Positions 16,936 to 25,970 of a stretch of DNA of 64,000 bases are shown piece by piece. The DNA is from Chromatiales bacterium (GTDB taxonomy: Bacteria > Pseudomonadota > Gammaproteobacteria > UBA6429 > Thiohalophilaceae). The notes below the pieces were generated by a model. The model worked only from the letters and a program-made list of their open reading frames with translations. It was not told the origin of the DNA and did not search any database. Position 1 is the first letter of the stretch; every line of letters begins with the position of its first letter. The position numbers and the translations under genes were made by a program. The stretch covers positions 1 to 64,000 of the forward strand of contig JALVOC010000054.1 of assembly GCA_027032075.1 (NCBI GenBank). Direction: 5' to 3'.

Positions 16936-17730
16936 ATGTGGATGGGATTTGGTTATATTCTTTTGCTGTCATTTTTGGGGGATGCGGCGGTGTTGGCCGG
17001 AACTGTGAGCAATAACAGTCCCGCCATGGTAATGCAAAATGTCAGGGACCGTTACGCAGGGCAGGACTCGTCGGGAAAGTACATCATGAGGATCCATGAT
17101 GCCTCGGGTAATGTCAGAAAACGTAAAGTAAAAATACTCTACCGTGACGAAAAGGCAATCCGGAAAACCGTCATCAGAATCGAATCGCCCGCAAGCGAGT
17201 CCGGCACCGCGTTTTTGTCATACAGTTATGCCAGGGAAAGGGATGATGACCAATGGCTCTATCTGCCTTCCTTGCGAAGAACAAGGCAGATAGCGAATGA
17301 AAAACGGACAGGTGCCTTTCTCGGCAGCGATTTTACCTATGCTGATATGGAAAGATTCAGCATAAACAATTATGAACTTGTTTTTCTGGGGAAGGGTGAG
17401 ATCCTCGGGCGGGAGGTGTTAAAAATTCAAGCCATACCGAAAAATGAAAATATAATGAAAAAAGTGGGGTATGCGAAGCGTGTGCTCTGGGTTGATCCTG
17501 AGTTATCTATGATCCTGAAGGAGCTGAATTACGATATGAACTCCTTGCCGTTGAAGGAAATATCAACCTTGGATGTCAAGGTGGTGGCGTCGATTGCAAC
17601 GCCCGCATTGATTCGCGCCAAAAACCTCCAGGAAGGATCATATACAGATCTGGAGTTACAGAACATTTCCTATAATGTTGGCCTGGGAGAATCGATGTTC
17701 TCCCGCCATATGTTGCAGTATTTGCGTTAA
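16936..17730 (+). CDS. LolA-like outer-membrane lipoprotein-sorting protein
   Basis: 264 residues, secreted: signal peptide MWMGFGYILLLSFLGDAAVL. The mature part matches the LolA-like family that accompanies RND/MMPL pumps (IMRIHDASGNVRKRKVKILY, DDDQWLYLPSLRRTRQIA, FLGSDFTYADMERF, YAKRVLWVDPE). These have the LolA/LolB half-barrel and are thought to carry lipid across the periplasm. ATG 16936 has GGGG about ten bases upstream; a GTG at 16924 in frame is an alternative. It lies between the pump and the barrel protein. Confidence 0.85.
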   Translation: MWMGFGYILLLSFLGDAAVLAGTVSNNSPAMVMQNVRDRYAGQDSSGKYIMRIHDASGNVRKRKVKILYRDEKAIRKTVIRIESPASESGTAFLSYSYARERDDDQWLYLPSLRRTRQIANEKRTGAFLGSDFTYADMERFSINNYELVFLGKGEILGREVLKIQAIPKNENIMKKVGYAKRVLWVDPELSMILKELNYDMNSLPLKEISTLDVKVVASIATPALIRAKNLQEGSYTDLELQNISYNVGLGESMFSRHMLQYLR

Positions 17731-17740
17731 TTTGGACAAT

Positions 17741-19075
17741 ATGTGGAAACGGTTTGGCTCGATTGCCATATTATTTTCTGTTGCAGTTTTGGTTGTTCCC
17801 CGTGTTGTCCATGGAATCGATGTGGAGGGTTCGTTCAGGTTGCGCTACGAAAACTCCGGCATATTGGGGGAGCAGAAGTATATCCGCAAGGAAGATATCG
17901 ATCATCGTGTTTTTTCAATGCGTCCTGTGTTGGCGATATACAGTAACGATGGTGCCTGGGAACTGAGAGCAGCACCAAATATCTATTATGATACCGCCTA
18001 TGAACGCGTGGATATTTACAACGAACAGGACAAGGATGAGTTCTCTTCCTATATAGATTGGCGTGATACCTACGTCAGTCACCGTGGAGAAAACAATGTG
18101 CTCCGTGTTGGCCGCCAGGTTATCTCCTGGGGAAAGATGGATGCCTTGCGCCTTGCTGACAGGATAAATCCAGTCAATCTCGAACGTTATCTCGTGCCTT
18201 ATTTATATGACTATGAAGAGGGTATACAACACGTCACAGCTGTCTCCTGGGACGTTTTTTCTGCTCAAAGTGGTTTTCAGGTAGTTGTTGTACCCGAATA
18301 TCAACAGTCCAGATTGCCTTCGAAAAACAACCGGTTTTCACCTTATTATGCCTATCGTGGCTACGATATTGCAGCAGACAAAAAACCAGACGCATCGCAG
18401 CCGGAATATGGGTTTCGCTACCAGAAATTTATCGATGATGCCGAACTGTCATTCTATTTCTGGGAAGGTTATCCGGACATCCCGCCTATCGGGATTTTAC
18501 TGGATGGTAACGGGCATCCGCAGGAGTTGGCGTATCATTACGGTACGGAAACCTATGTCGGGATGTCATATTCGAGTATATGGCAGCATAAGGTTCTGCG
18601 GTTCGAGTTGGGTATGATCCATGATAGCGTGTTGATGATGGATCAGCGGCGGGTGAGTGGCAGCGAAGAAATTCAGGCGTTCAACAAAAAGAGAGGATTG
18701 TCGTTTTCAGACATGTATCTGGCGGCCGCAGGAGTGGAAACGGAACTATGGTCACCTGCTGCCAGACTTATCATGCAATATTACTACGAAGAACTGGCCA
18801 AGCCGGATAAGCCCGTGTATGCACCTCTCAGAAGGGATGGCATTACGTTTTCCTTCAGTCAGCTCCTGGGCGATTACGACAGATATCAACTACGTTTTGA
18901 CGGCCAATATTGGACAAGTGATGGCTCGTATCTCCTGAGGGCAGGCTTTCGTGATCAGTTTCTACAACATTGGCAATGGAATGTTGAATTGTTTCAGTTG
19001 GTGGGAGATGCGGATACCACCTTCGGCATGTACGAGCATTCCCAATATACCTTCCGTCTGCAATATGAAATTTGA
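17741..19075 (+). CDS. Outer-membrane beta-barrel protein of the exporter operon
   Basis: 444 residues starting MWKRFGSIAILFSVAVLVVP, a signal peptide ending near VVHG. The mature part alternates polar and aromatic residues and ends in a phenylalanine-containing strand (YTFRLQYEI), as expected for an outer-membrane barrel; conserved-looking stretches are VLRVGRQVISWGKMDALRLA and DRINPVNLERY. This resembles DUF1302/DUF1302-like porins found with RND-LolA-like pairs. It begins 10 bp after the LolA-like stop. The weak ribosome binding site (GGACAAT) suggests translational coupling. Confidence 0.8.
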   Translation: MWKRFGSIAILFSVAVLVVPRVVHGIDVEGSFRLRYENSGILGEQKYIRKEDIDHRVFSMRPVLAIYSNDGAWELRAAPNIYYDTAYERVDIYNEQDKDEFSSYIDWRDTYVSHRGENNVLRVGRQVISWGKMDALRLADRINPVNLERYLVPYLYDYEEGIQHVTAVSWDVFSAQSGFQVVVVPEYQQSRLPSKNNRFSPYYAYRGYDIAADKKPDASQPEYGFRYQKFIDDAELSFYFWEGYPDIPPIGILLDGNGHPQELAYHYGTETYVGMSYSSIWQHKVLRFELGMIHDSVLMMDQRRVSGSEEIQAFNKKRGLSFSDMYLAAAGVETELWSPAARLIMQYYYEELAKPDKPVYAPLRRDGITFSFSQLLGDYDRYQLRFDGQYWTSDGSYLLRAGFRDQFLQHWQWNVELFQLVGDADTTFGMYEHSQYTFRLQYEI

Positions 19076-19366
19076 GTGCATGGCGGCACGCCGATGATAT
19101 TCGATTGCCACAGTTCTTCGGGTCTCCATCGATAGCGAAAACAGGATAAATAGGATAAACAGGTTTACCTCCCTCATTGTGTGCAGTCACCATTCATCCG
19201 GGTTTCGTGTCGGGCGGGACCATGCGATGTGCTGGAACACGCATTTAGTGGACCGGATCCGGGCGATCCAGAAGGGCATGTGTGTGGCGTTCGTCCAGGC
19301 GCCTGTGCCCTGGTCCTGCGCAGATTCAGGAACACTCGGCGGACGAGCAGAAAAAACAGAGGGGAA

Positions 19367-19504
19367 ATGACGCAAGATCCGCAAAACACACACAAAATTA
19401 TCGACGAAATTTATGAAATTGGCCATAATAACCTCTCCTCATGGAAAAGAGGTCAAGAACAATGGCGTTTCAGAAACAGAATGTCCCCAGCCTTTCATTT
19501 GTAA
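19367..19504 (+). CDS. Small upstream ORF of the 1048-residue membrane protein
   Basis: 45 codons starting MTQDPQNTHKIIDEIYEIG, with AGAGG closely upstream of the ATG. The 3' end overlaps the first 43 bp of the next gene in another frame. The piece KIIDEIYEIGHNNL is preserved, with amino-acid substitutions but in frame, in the remnant at 12537-12575, which argues that it is or was coding. No known family. It could encode a short regulatory or leader peptide. Confidence 0.45.
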   Translation: MTQDPQNTHKIIDEIYEIGHNNLSSWKRGQEQWRFRNRMSPAFHL

Positions 19505-22500
19505 TGTTTCTTGCAATGGCGGCGTTCGGCTCCTATTTATGGAGCAGTGGTCCGCTCGAAACTTCCCGCCCACCTACTCTGGGCAAGTCCACTTTATACC
19601 AGCATAGCGGGCAGACCATTCCGGCACGGCTTTGGCAGGATCCTTTTCGTATTGTCTATGACAGTATCAGGGCAAACAAGGGGCGGCAACCGCCACTGCT
19701 CGAACAGACCCATCTTCTTGAAAATATCGAAGAACAGGTTGCCGGGAGCGAGTTGCTGGTGCTCGGGGTGATGGTTTCAACCGAGGTGGTTGCCGAGGCG
19801 GAAGAGCGGCGCCGCCGCCGGCGCTATGCGGTAGTGAGCGCACTTGGAGAGGCGGGTTATGTTCCCGAGGATGCCAATCATATCAATGTCGTCCTCTCTG
19901 ACATCCAGGGTGGCACCTATCTGCCCTATGAATGGTTTCGGGCGGAGACAGAGGGGAAAGACGGCAAGGTGCCGAAGGTATTGCTCGTCTGGCTGGATGC
20001 ATCCCGTTTTGTGGATCACCCTTACCGGCAGTTCGCCGACATGGCAGAAAAGCTGGTGCCGGACAGGCTGGATCGAAATATATGTTCACGCATGGCAAAA
20101 CACATGCGCTTCGTCATTCTCGGGCCGGCGGGATCCGGCACCCTGAAAAGCATGGTGCAACAGGCCAAATCCGGCGCCATCGCCAGAATACGCGAGCTGG
20201 GTGTGTCGGGATTTCATATCCTTTCGCCATTTGCCACCATGGAAGAGAGCATTTTATATCGTGGTATCGCGGAGGAAGATCGTCTGGATAAACTTTTTTC
20301 CTTCGCCAACTGTAATGACAAAAGCACCTGTCTGACTTTTCATCGCACCATCCACACGGACGGCGATCTGATGTTGATGCTGGTGGTGGAACTGTCCAAT
20401 CGGGGGATCAAACCAAACAAGAATCACATCGTTCTGATTTCCGAACTGGATACCGCCTTCGGCCGCGCTTTGCCGCTGTCTTTTAAAAACATGTTCTGCG
20501 GCAGTGAAGGAAACGAGTGCGCTGAAAAGTATATCCACACCTACAGTTATTTGCGGGGGATCGACGGCATTGCACCCGGCACACGGGACATCGGCCGTTC
20601 CTCCGCCAAGTCTGCCAGTGGGGGGGCAAAAAACGATCCGCTGCAACCACAAAATGCCGTTTCCATCCGGAGGCCTGTGGGTACAGGGCAGTTTGATTAT
20701 CTGCACCGCCTCGCTGGTGAAATCGTTGCGCTCGACCAGGAATGGCGCAAGCAGGATGGCAAGGGAATAATGGCTGTCGGGATTCTGGGCAGTGATGTCT
20801 ATGACAAGCTGCTCATCCTGCGCGCCCTGCGTCCCAAGCTTCTCGGTGTTACTTTTTTTACCACGGATCTGGATGCGCAACTGCTGCATCCGGCCGAGTA
20901 TAACTGGACACGTAACCTGATCGTGGCTTCCAGTTTTGGTCTGAAACTGCCTCCCGACTGGCAGGGGCGCATCCTGCCATTCCGCGACGGGTATCAGACC
21001 TCGGTATTTTATGCTGCCCGCCTGGCGCTTGGACTTTCCCGTGTCAATCAACTGCAAAGGGAAATTGAACAGGCGACAGTTTATTTCCCGCCATTGTTCG
21101 AAATCGGCCGTCAGGGGGTCGTGCGTCTGAAAATCGCGGAAGAATCTCCGGCGGAGACACGGAGCGATAATATATATACTCCTTTGTCACCACCGGGTGT
21201 TGAAAAAAATCTGTGGATTCCGTGGGTGTTGGTGCTGGTTGCACTGGGACTGGTGATTTTCGCATTACGCCGTTTTCTGAATTTTGCCACCTACCATGTG
21301 CTTTGGTTGAGCCTGGCGGTTGTTGTGCTGGCGGTGGTCTCCGCTCTTGGCATCTGGTTGGATCAGAAAGAAGAACCTTTCATGTTGTTTTCGGGCGTGA
21401 GTGTCTGGCCTTCCATCATGATCAATGCCATGGCACTGCTTTTGGGTCTGTATTTTATCTGTGACGCATTGATTCGCCTTAAGCATAATTATCATGAACT
21501 GGGAAAGAATTATGCGCTGCAGACCAAGGGTGTCGGGGGAGAGGTGGTTTCACATGCAATGACTTTACATGACAGGCCAGAGCATTCGCAAGCAGGTAAA
21601 ACGCGTGGCTGGGTCGTTTTATTTTCGCTGGCGGCCTTGTTGTCGGCGTTGTTGGTTGGATTGTTGCCATACACGATTACTTATGCCAATGCCTATTGGA
21701 TGGTTGTGGTTTGGTCCCTGATCCTCACCAGCTGGTATGCACTGGTAAAATATGTTTGTCCTTCAGCAACCATCAGGCAGTGGCGAAGGGAACTAAGCGG
21801 GAAGAGAGAAAATGATGTTCATATTCAGGACTACTGGGCGGAATATGGTAAATATGGACTTTTGCACAACCGTTTTTTGCGTGCGTTCAGTGTGGTACTC
21901 GTTTTTCAGATGTTTGTTAGCGTGATTTTCACCCTCTTTGGTCTGGAACCTTCACCCCTGAGAGGAGATACAACACTCATGGTGGATGGAGTTGTCAATG
22001 TGCTCAGTGTGCTGAGTATGATGTTTCTTCTCTTTATCATGGTTGATGCGACCCGGCTATGCATAGTGTGGATCCTGGGGCTGACTCACAACGAGTTTGA
22101 CTGGCGTGGCAGTGGTGCCGAAGCCATGGGGACATCCATGCACATGTCATGGGGTTATGCAGTCCACTGGATTAAACTCAAAATGATCGCTGAGCGGACG
22201 CGTGCTGTGAGCAAACTGATCTATTATCCCTTCATCATTATTATCCTGATGTTGGTGTCGCGTATCAGTTATTTTGACAACTGGGGTTTCCCCCAGGGAT
22301 TGGCGATCGTCACCGGTGCGATTGTGCTGATTGCGGTTTATACCGCATTCAGGTTGCGGCAGACGGCGGAAAAAGTCCGGGAGGATGCGATCGAATTTTT
22401 ACGCCAGGAGCGGGTGGCGGTGTCCGGCGATAAGAAAGTCAAAAACAAGCCGAGCAAGGCGCAAATCAATGAACTCATTGCGAATATCACCGACCTTAAA

Positions 22501-22608
22501 GAAGGTGCTTTCCAGCCGTTTCTGGAGCAGCCGGTGGTCAAGGCCTGCCTGCTGTTACTCGCCGGTATTGGTTTTTCCGCTTCCCAGTTTTCCGCCTTTC
22601 TCTATTGA
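19462..22608 (+). CDS. Large membrane protein of unknown family with a periplasmic sensor-like domain
   Basis: 1048 residues from ATG 19462, which has AGAGG nine bases upstream; a longer frame from 19441 lacks one. An N-terminal TM (about 10-28) is followed by some 545 residues predicted periplasmic. Parts read like a bilobed ligand-binding fold: KVLLVWLDASRF, MRFVILGPAGSGTLKSMV, NHIVLISELDTAFGRALP, then MAVGILGSDVYDKLLILRAL and KLLGVTFFTTDLDAQL. About ten TM segments follow (575-1045), with a cytoplasmic loop near 960-1000 rich in Lys. No enzymatic motif is recognised. A second, deleted copy lies at 12.5-13.0 kb. I do not assign a function; candidates are a sensor, a transporter, or an effector of a conflict system. 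Confidence 0.8.
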   Translation: MAFQKQNVPSLSFVMFLAMAAFGSYLWSSGPLETSRPPTLGKSTLYQHSGQTIPARLWQDPFRIVYDSIRANKGRQPPLLEQTHLLENIEEQVAGSELLVLGVMVSTEVVAEAEERRRRRRYAVVSALGEAGYVPEDANHINVVLSDIQGGTYLPYEWFRAETEGKDGKVPKVLLVWLDASRFVDHPYRQFADMAEKLVPDRLDRNICSRMAKHMRFVILGPAGSGTLKSMVQQAKSGAIARIRELGVSGFHILSPFATMEESILYRGIAEEDRLDKLFSFANCNDKSTCLTFHRTIHTDGDLMLMLVVELSNRGIKPNKNHIVLISELDTAFGRALPLSFKNMFCGSEGNECAEKYIHTYSYLRGIDGIAPGTRDIGRSSAKSASGGAKNDPLQPQNAVSIRRPVGTGQFDYLHRLAGEIVALDQEWRKQDGKGIMAVGILGSDVYDKLLILRALRPKLLGVTFFTTDLDAQLLHPAEYNWTRNLIVASSFGLKLPPDWQGRILPFRDGYQTSVFYAARLALGLSRVNQLQREIEQATVYFPPLFEIGRQGVVRLKIAEESPAETRSDNIYTPLSPPGVEKNLWIPWVLVLVALGLVIFALRRFLNFATYHVLWLSLAVVVLAVVSALGIWLDQKEEPFMLFSGVSVWPSIMINAMALLLGLYFICDALIRLKHNYHELGKNYALQTKGVGGEVVSHAMTLHDRPEHSQAGKTRGWVVLFSLAALLSALLVGLLPYTITYANAYWMVVVWSLILTSWYALVKYVCPSATIRQWRRELSGKRENDVHIQDYWAEYGKYGLLHNRFLRAFSVVLVFQMFVSVIFTLFGLEPSPLRGDTTLMVDGVVNVLSVLSMMFLLFIMVDATRLCIVWILGLTHNEFDWRGSGAEAMGTSMHMSWGYAVHWIKLKMIAERTRAVSKLIYYPFIIIILMLVSRISYFDNWGFPQGLAIVTGAIVLIAVYTAFRLRQTAEKVREDAIEFLRQERVAVSGDKKVKNKPSKAQINELIANITDLKEGAFQPFLEQPVVKACLLLLAGIGFSASQFSAFLY

Positions 22609-22678
22609 AAGGGGCGTTGCTGCCAGCCCTTTCCGGCGGGCGGAAAACGCCATCTGCGGTTAAAATCCGGCAAAATCC

Positions 22679-22686
22679 TGTATAAT
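22679..22686 (+). promoter_or_regulatory. Extended -10 promoter of argG
   Basis: TGTATAAT, a perfect extended -10, 80 bp before the argG start. The -35 region (GTTAAA at 22659) is weak, as is common with TGn-type promoters. Confidence 0.65.
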
Positions 22687-22766
22687 CCAGCGCTTGCTTC
22701 CGATCGTCCGGAGGAGCGCGTGGCCGGACGGGCACTGAATATCAAGTTTGCGACAAAGAGGTTTTT

Positions 22767-23981
22767 ATGGGCGGCATTAATAAAGTGGTTTTGGCCTATT
22801 CGGGTGGTCTGGATACCTCAATTATCCTTAAATGGTTGTGGGATACCTATGGTTGTGAGGTGGTAACTTTCACCGCCGATATCGGCCAGGGGGAAGAGGT
22901 GGAGCCTGCCCGTGCCAAGGCCGAGGCGATGGGAGTAAAAGAAATCTACATCGAGGATTTGCGGGAGGATTTTGCCCGTGATTACGTTTTCCCCATGTTG
23001 CGGGCCAACGCCATTTACGAGGGCGAATATCTGCTGGGGACCTCGATTGCGCGGCCGCTGATTGCCCGCCGCCTGGTGGAAATCGCCAACGAGACCGGTG
23101 CCGACGCCATTTCCCACGGCGCTACCGGCAAAGGCAACGATCAGGTGCGTTTTGAGCTGGGCGCCTATGCGCTGAAACCGGATATCAAGGTCATCGCTCC
23201 GTGGCGGGAGTGGGATTTGAACTCCCGCGAGAAACTGATGGCCTATGCCGAAAAACACGGGATCCCGATTGAGCAGAAGCGGGGCAGGAAATCCCCCTAT
23301 TCCATGGATGCAAACCTGTTACACATCTCCTATGAGGGAGGTATTCTGGAAGACCCCTGGCAAGAGGCGGAAGCGGATATGTGGCGCTGGACGGTTTCGC
23401 CCGAGGAGGCGCCGGACAAACCGCTTTATCTCGAATTGACCTTCAAGCAAGGTGATGTCGTGGCCATTGACGGTGTCGCATTGACACCTGCTGTGGTAAT
23501 GGAGCGGCTCAACAAGCTTGGCGGTGAGAATGGTATCGGGCGTGATGACATTGTCGAGAACCGTTATGTGGGGATGAAATCGCGTGGTTGTTACGAAACA
23601 CCTGCCGGTACGATTTTGCTCAAGGCGCATCGGGCGATGGAGTCACTCACCCTCGATCGGGAAGCCGCCCATCTGAAAGATGAATTGATGCCGCGTTATG
23701 CCAGCCTGATCTATAACGGCTACTGGTGGTCTCCCGAGCGGGAAATGTTACAGACCTTGATCGACAGCTCTCAACAAGCGGTTAACGGTGTGGTAAGACT
23801 GAAACTCTACAAGGGCAATGTAATGGTGGTGGGACGCAAGTCAGAAACAGACAGTTTGTTCGATGCCAGTATCGCTACCTTCGAAGATGATGCGGGTGCC
23901 TATAATCAGCAGGATGCGGAAGGGTTTATCAAGCTCAACGCCCTGCGGTTGCGGATCCGGGCGAAAAAACAGGGTAAATAA
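22767..23981 (+). CDS. argG: Argininosuccinate synthase
   Basis: ATP-dependent condensation of citrulline and aspartate in arginine biosynthesis. 404 residues. The P-loop-like [14 protein letters not shown] of the N-type ATP pyrophosphatase fold is at residues 10-23; [18 protein letters not shown] and [17 protein letters not shown] are also conserved. AGAGG is seven bases before the ATG. Single-gene unit with its own promoter and a strong terminator. Confidence 0.98.
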   Translation: MGGINKVVLAYSGGLDTSIILKWLWDTYGCEVVTFTADIGQGEEVEPARAKAEAMGVKEIYIEDLREDFARDYVFPMLRANAIYEGEYLLGTSIARPLIARRLVEIANETGADAISHGATGKGNDQVRFELGAYALKPDIKVIAPWREWDLNSREKLMAYAEKHGIPIEQKRGRKSPYSMDANLLHISYEGGILEDPWQEAEADMWRWTVSPEEAPDKPLYLELTFKQGDVVAIDGVALTPAVVMERLNKLGGENGIGRDDIVENRYVGMKSRGCYETPAGTILLKAHRAMESLTLDREAAHLKDELMPRYASLIYNGYWWSPEREMLQTLIDSSQQAVNGVVRLKLYKGNVMVVGRKSETDSLFDASIATFEDDAGAYNQQDAEGFIKLNALRLRIRAKKQGK

Positions 23982-24029
23982 CAATTCGTATCCCGTTTCT
24001 GCCCGGTTGTTGCGGCTGCCGATAAAAGC

Positions 24030-24067
24030 AACTCAACCTGTTCAGATACGAACAGGTTGAGTTTTTT
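24030..24067 (+). terminator. Intrinsic terminator of argG
   Basis: Perfect 14-bp stem (AACTCAACCTGTTC / GAACAGGTTGAGTT) with a six-base loop and a run of six T. It lies in the gap between argG and the convergent DoxX gene and could act in both directions. Confidence 0.92.
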
Positions 24068-24083
24068 AATGGTGGCAAATAAA

Positions 24084-24677
24084 TCATTCCGGTTTGAATT
24101 TTTTTGCTATCCAGTAATCCATGCTGACATATTTACCGCCGCCGATGAAGAAAAGCACCAGTAGCATAATAAAATAGGTGGCAGCAAACTCGATGCCGTT
24201 GTTGAGGATGACAAAATTTCCGTTTTCGGTCAGCCAGTCGTAGTTACCGTACTGTTGCAGAATTTCCTTGGCGCGCTCCAGCCGTTCGATGGCGCCGATG
24301 GTCCGTTCGGTAGCAAATATCCCCCCGCCCGAGGCGATGGCCAGCCAGCCATTTTCCAAATGGACAGTGACGGCGGCGACGATCATGGTGATCATCAGTG
24401 GTATGGAGATCCAGCGCACCGCAAAACCAAAAAGAAGAAATATCGCACCGGCAATTTCGGTGGAAGTGGCAAGGAAGGCCATCAGGCCGGGAAAGGGTAA
24501 ACCAAGCCCCCATTCGGCATTGCCGAACCAACTGACGATGTCATCGAAATTGTTGTATTTTTGACTCCCGGCCATCCAGAAGACGGGAACCAGGTAGAGC
24601 CGTAATGCCAGTGGCCCAAGAAAATCAAAGCGGCGGGTTTTGTCCAGTAATGCCTGTAACTTGAGTAATTTCTCCAT
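24084..24677 (-). CDS. DoxX-family membrane protein
   Basis: 197 residues with four TM segments. Family features: ALRLYLVPVFWMAGSQKY at about 24-41, LMAFLATSTEIAGAIFLLFG at about 65-84, and MITMIVAAVTVHLENGW at about 95-111. DoxX proteins are small quinone-associated membrane proteins; a subgroup (HvfD) is encoded with MNIO-modified copper peptides. An HvfA-like peptide gene lies 500 bp upstream on the same strand, but a strong hairpin and repeat copy C separate them. A role with the peptide is therefore inference. Confidence 0.85.
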   Translation of the reverse strand: MEKLLKLQALLDKTRRFDFLGPLALRLYLVPVFWMAGSQKYNNFDDIVSWFGNAEWGLGLPFPGLMAFLATSTEIAGAIFLLFGFAVRWISIPLMITMIVAAVTVHLENGWLAIASGGGIFATERTIGAIERLERAKEILQQYGNYDWLTENGNFVILNNGIEFAATYFIMLLVLFFIGGGKYVSMDYWIAKKFKPE

Positions 24678-24770
24678 GCTGTATCTCCATTTGTTACCGG
24701 AAAGATATTTGCTGTAAATATCTATTCCAGGGGCACAATTTATTTCATCATCAGGAATAATTGTTTTTTG

Positions 24771-24977
24771 CTAAACAGGCGTTCCGAATACCAGTACACC
24801 TGGGAAACTGAGCATCCGGCCCAGAGGTCTTTTACATGACACGCTGTAAATACCTCCCTGTAAGCTCGACAGCCGCCTCCCTGCGGCTGACGGTCATGTA
24901 AAAGACCTCTGGTCCTGATGCGAAACCAGAATCTGTCAATAATGTTAAATGATCTGGTATACGGAACACTTATTTAG
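24771..24977. repeat. Nested-hairpin repeat, copy C (most complete)
   Basis: 207 bp, with three nested inverted repeats. Terminal 24-bp arms: left 24771-24794 beginning CTAAACAGGCGTTCC, right 24954-24977 ending GGAACACTTATTTAG, 20 of 24 matching. Middle 20-bp arms: 24821-24840 and 24893-24912, perfect. Inner arms: CAGCCGC (24870-24876) and GCGGCTG (24883-24889). It lies between the DoxX gene and the HvfA-like gene. No clear target-site duplication. Confidence 0.92.
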
Positions 24978-25107
24978 CCGGTATTGTTTTTCGCTGTTTC
25001 AAGAGGAAAAAGTGTTTTTGCAGGAATAACCGGGAAAAGTGTTATCACCGAACCCGGTCAGTGGCTGATAACACAAAATAATGTATGAGTGGTTTTGCTT
25101 CAAAATA

Positions 25108-25153
25108 AACCCGTTCATGGCGAAGAGAAATCGATCTCGGCCATGAACGGGTT
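25108..25153 (-). terminator. Long hairpin after the HvfA-like gene
   Basis: Perfect 14-bp stem (AACCCGTTCATGGC / GCCATGAACGGGTT) with an 18-base loop that itself can pair (GAGA / TCTC). On the minus strand it is followed by TATTTTG, 24 bp after the stop codon. It would end the peptide message before the DoxX gene. Confidence 0.75.
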
Positions 25154-25177
25154 GACAGGCGTTTCAGGTGGCAGGGG

Positions 25178-25564
25178 TTATTTTTTCATACCGCCGCATT
25201 TGCCTTCACCACATTTGCCGTCCTTCATACCCTTGCTTTTTTGCATATCGCTGCTCTTCATTTCCTTTTTGCCTTTCATGCCGCCGCATTTGCCTTCACC
25301 GCATTTGCCATCCTTCATGCCCTTGCTTTTTTGCATGTTGCCGCATTTGCCGTCCTTCATTTCCTTTTTGCCTTTCATGCCGCCACATTTGCCTTCACCG
25401 CATTTGCCGTCCTTCATCTCCGCAAGCTGCGTCACACCCTTGGTGTTGTCAGATACGGCAAAAGGATTGTTACCGGCTGCATTGGCGGTACCGCTGACAG
25501 CCAGGCTGGTCAAAAAGGCAGCAACAAAGGTAAATGCCATTGATTTTATGGTTTTAATTCGCAT
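25178..25564 (-). CDS. HvfA/bufferin-like secreted copper-peptide precursor with EGKCGG motifs
   Basis: 128 residues: a Sec signal peptide (1-29, cleavage after ANA), a short spacer, then a Lys/Gly/Cys-rich region. EGKCGG occurs at 57-62, 90-95 and 120-125; DGKCG precedes each, plus one extra at 71-75. Seven cysteines in all (55, 60, 74, 88, 93, 118, 123). The EGKCG motif is the site where MNIO enzymes (DUF692) convert cysteine to thiooxazole or oxazolone-thioamide in HvfA and bufferin RiPPs, which bind copper outside the cytoplasm. Typical clusters are precursor, MNIO, DUF2063 partner and DoxX. Here only DoxX is near. A palindrome lies 83 bp upstream and a strong hairpin downstream. The repeat unit (MKDGKCG, GEGKCGGMKGKK, MQKSKG) shows recent internal expansion. 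Confidence 0.8.
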   Translation of the reverse strand: MRIKTIKSMAFTFVAAFLTSLAVSGTANAAGNNPFAVSDNTKGVTQLAEMKDGKCGEGKCGGMKGKKEMKDGKCGNMQKSKGMKDGKCGEGKCGGMKGKKEMKSSDMQKSKGMKDGKCGEGKCGGMKK

Positions 25565-25646
25565 GGGTTAATCTCCATTATTTTGTTAATAAAAACCTGG
25601 GTGCTGCAGGATTACCAGGTAAGGGTACATTGTTTATACGTCAATT

Positions 25647-25665
25647 CTTTGAATCCGGTTCAAAG
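25647..25665. promoter_or_regulatory. Palindrome upstream of the HvfA-like gene
   Basis: CTTTGAA-TCCGG-TTCAAAG, a perfect 7-bp inverted repeat 83 bp before the start codon. Size and position fit an operator for a dimeric regulator controlling the peptide gene; the regulator is unknown. Confidence 0.45.
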
Positions 25666-25773
25666 TCAGGTAAAAATACTCTAATACCGGCTACTTTTGA
25701 AGCCGGAATTCCCGGAAAGTTCCGTTTGCAGGCATTTATTAATGGTGATTTCCCCATATCGGTCCATCCTTGT

Positions 25774-25806
25774 GCGGCAGCATCGGATCCCGCCTGATGC
25801 TGCCGC
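25774..25806 (-). terminator. Hairpin between sulP and the HvfA-like gene
   Basis: Perfect 11-bp stem (GCGGCAGCATC / GATGCTGCCGC) with an 11-base loop, about 165 bp after the SulP stop on the minus strand. No T-run follows, so its role in termination is uncertain. Confidence 0.4.
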
Positions 25807-25970
25807 AGTCGGTTTTTATGGCAAAACGCAATCCTCCGCCGCGCCTATCACAGGCTGCTGCCAACATATCGCCGCATGTTTGGAGAAGCCCGTAAAGATC
25901 GCCTCCCGTGCCAGACTCGGAATTCTTTCTTCGCCTTTGCCTGGCCCGTATATCGCTTTGTCGCCAGCTT

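Noticed and set aside
19190-19245. Another repeat copy near GTGCTGGAACACGCATTTAG
   Set aside because: Only a few bases match the terminus and no partner arm is present.
25200-25420. Regular repeats resembling a CRISPR array
   Set aside because: They code for the EGKCGG peptide in frame, spacers are not unique, and there are no cas genes.
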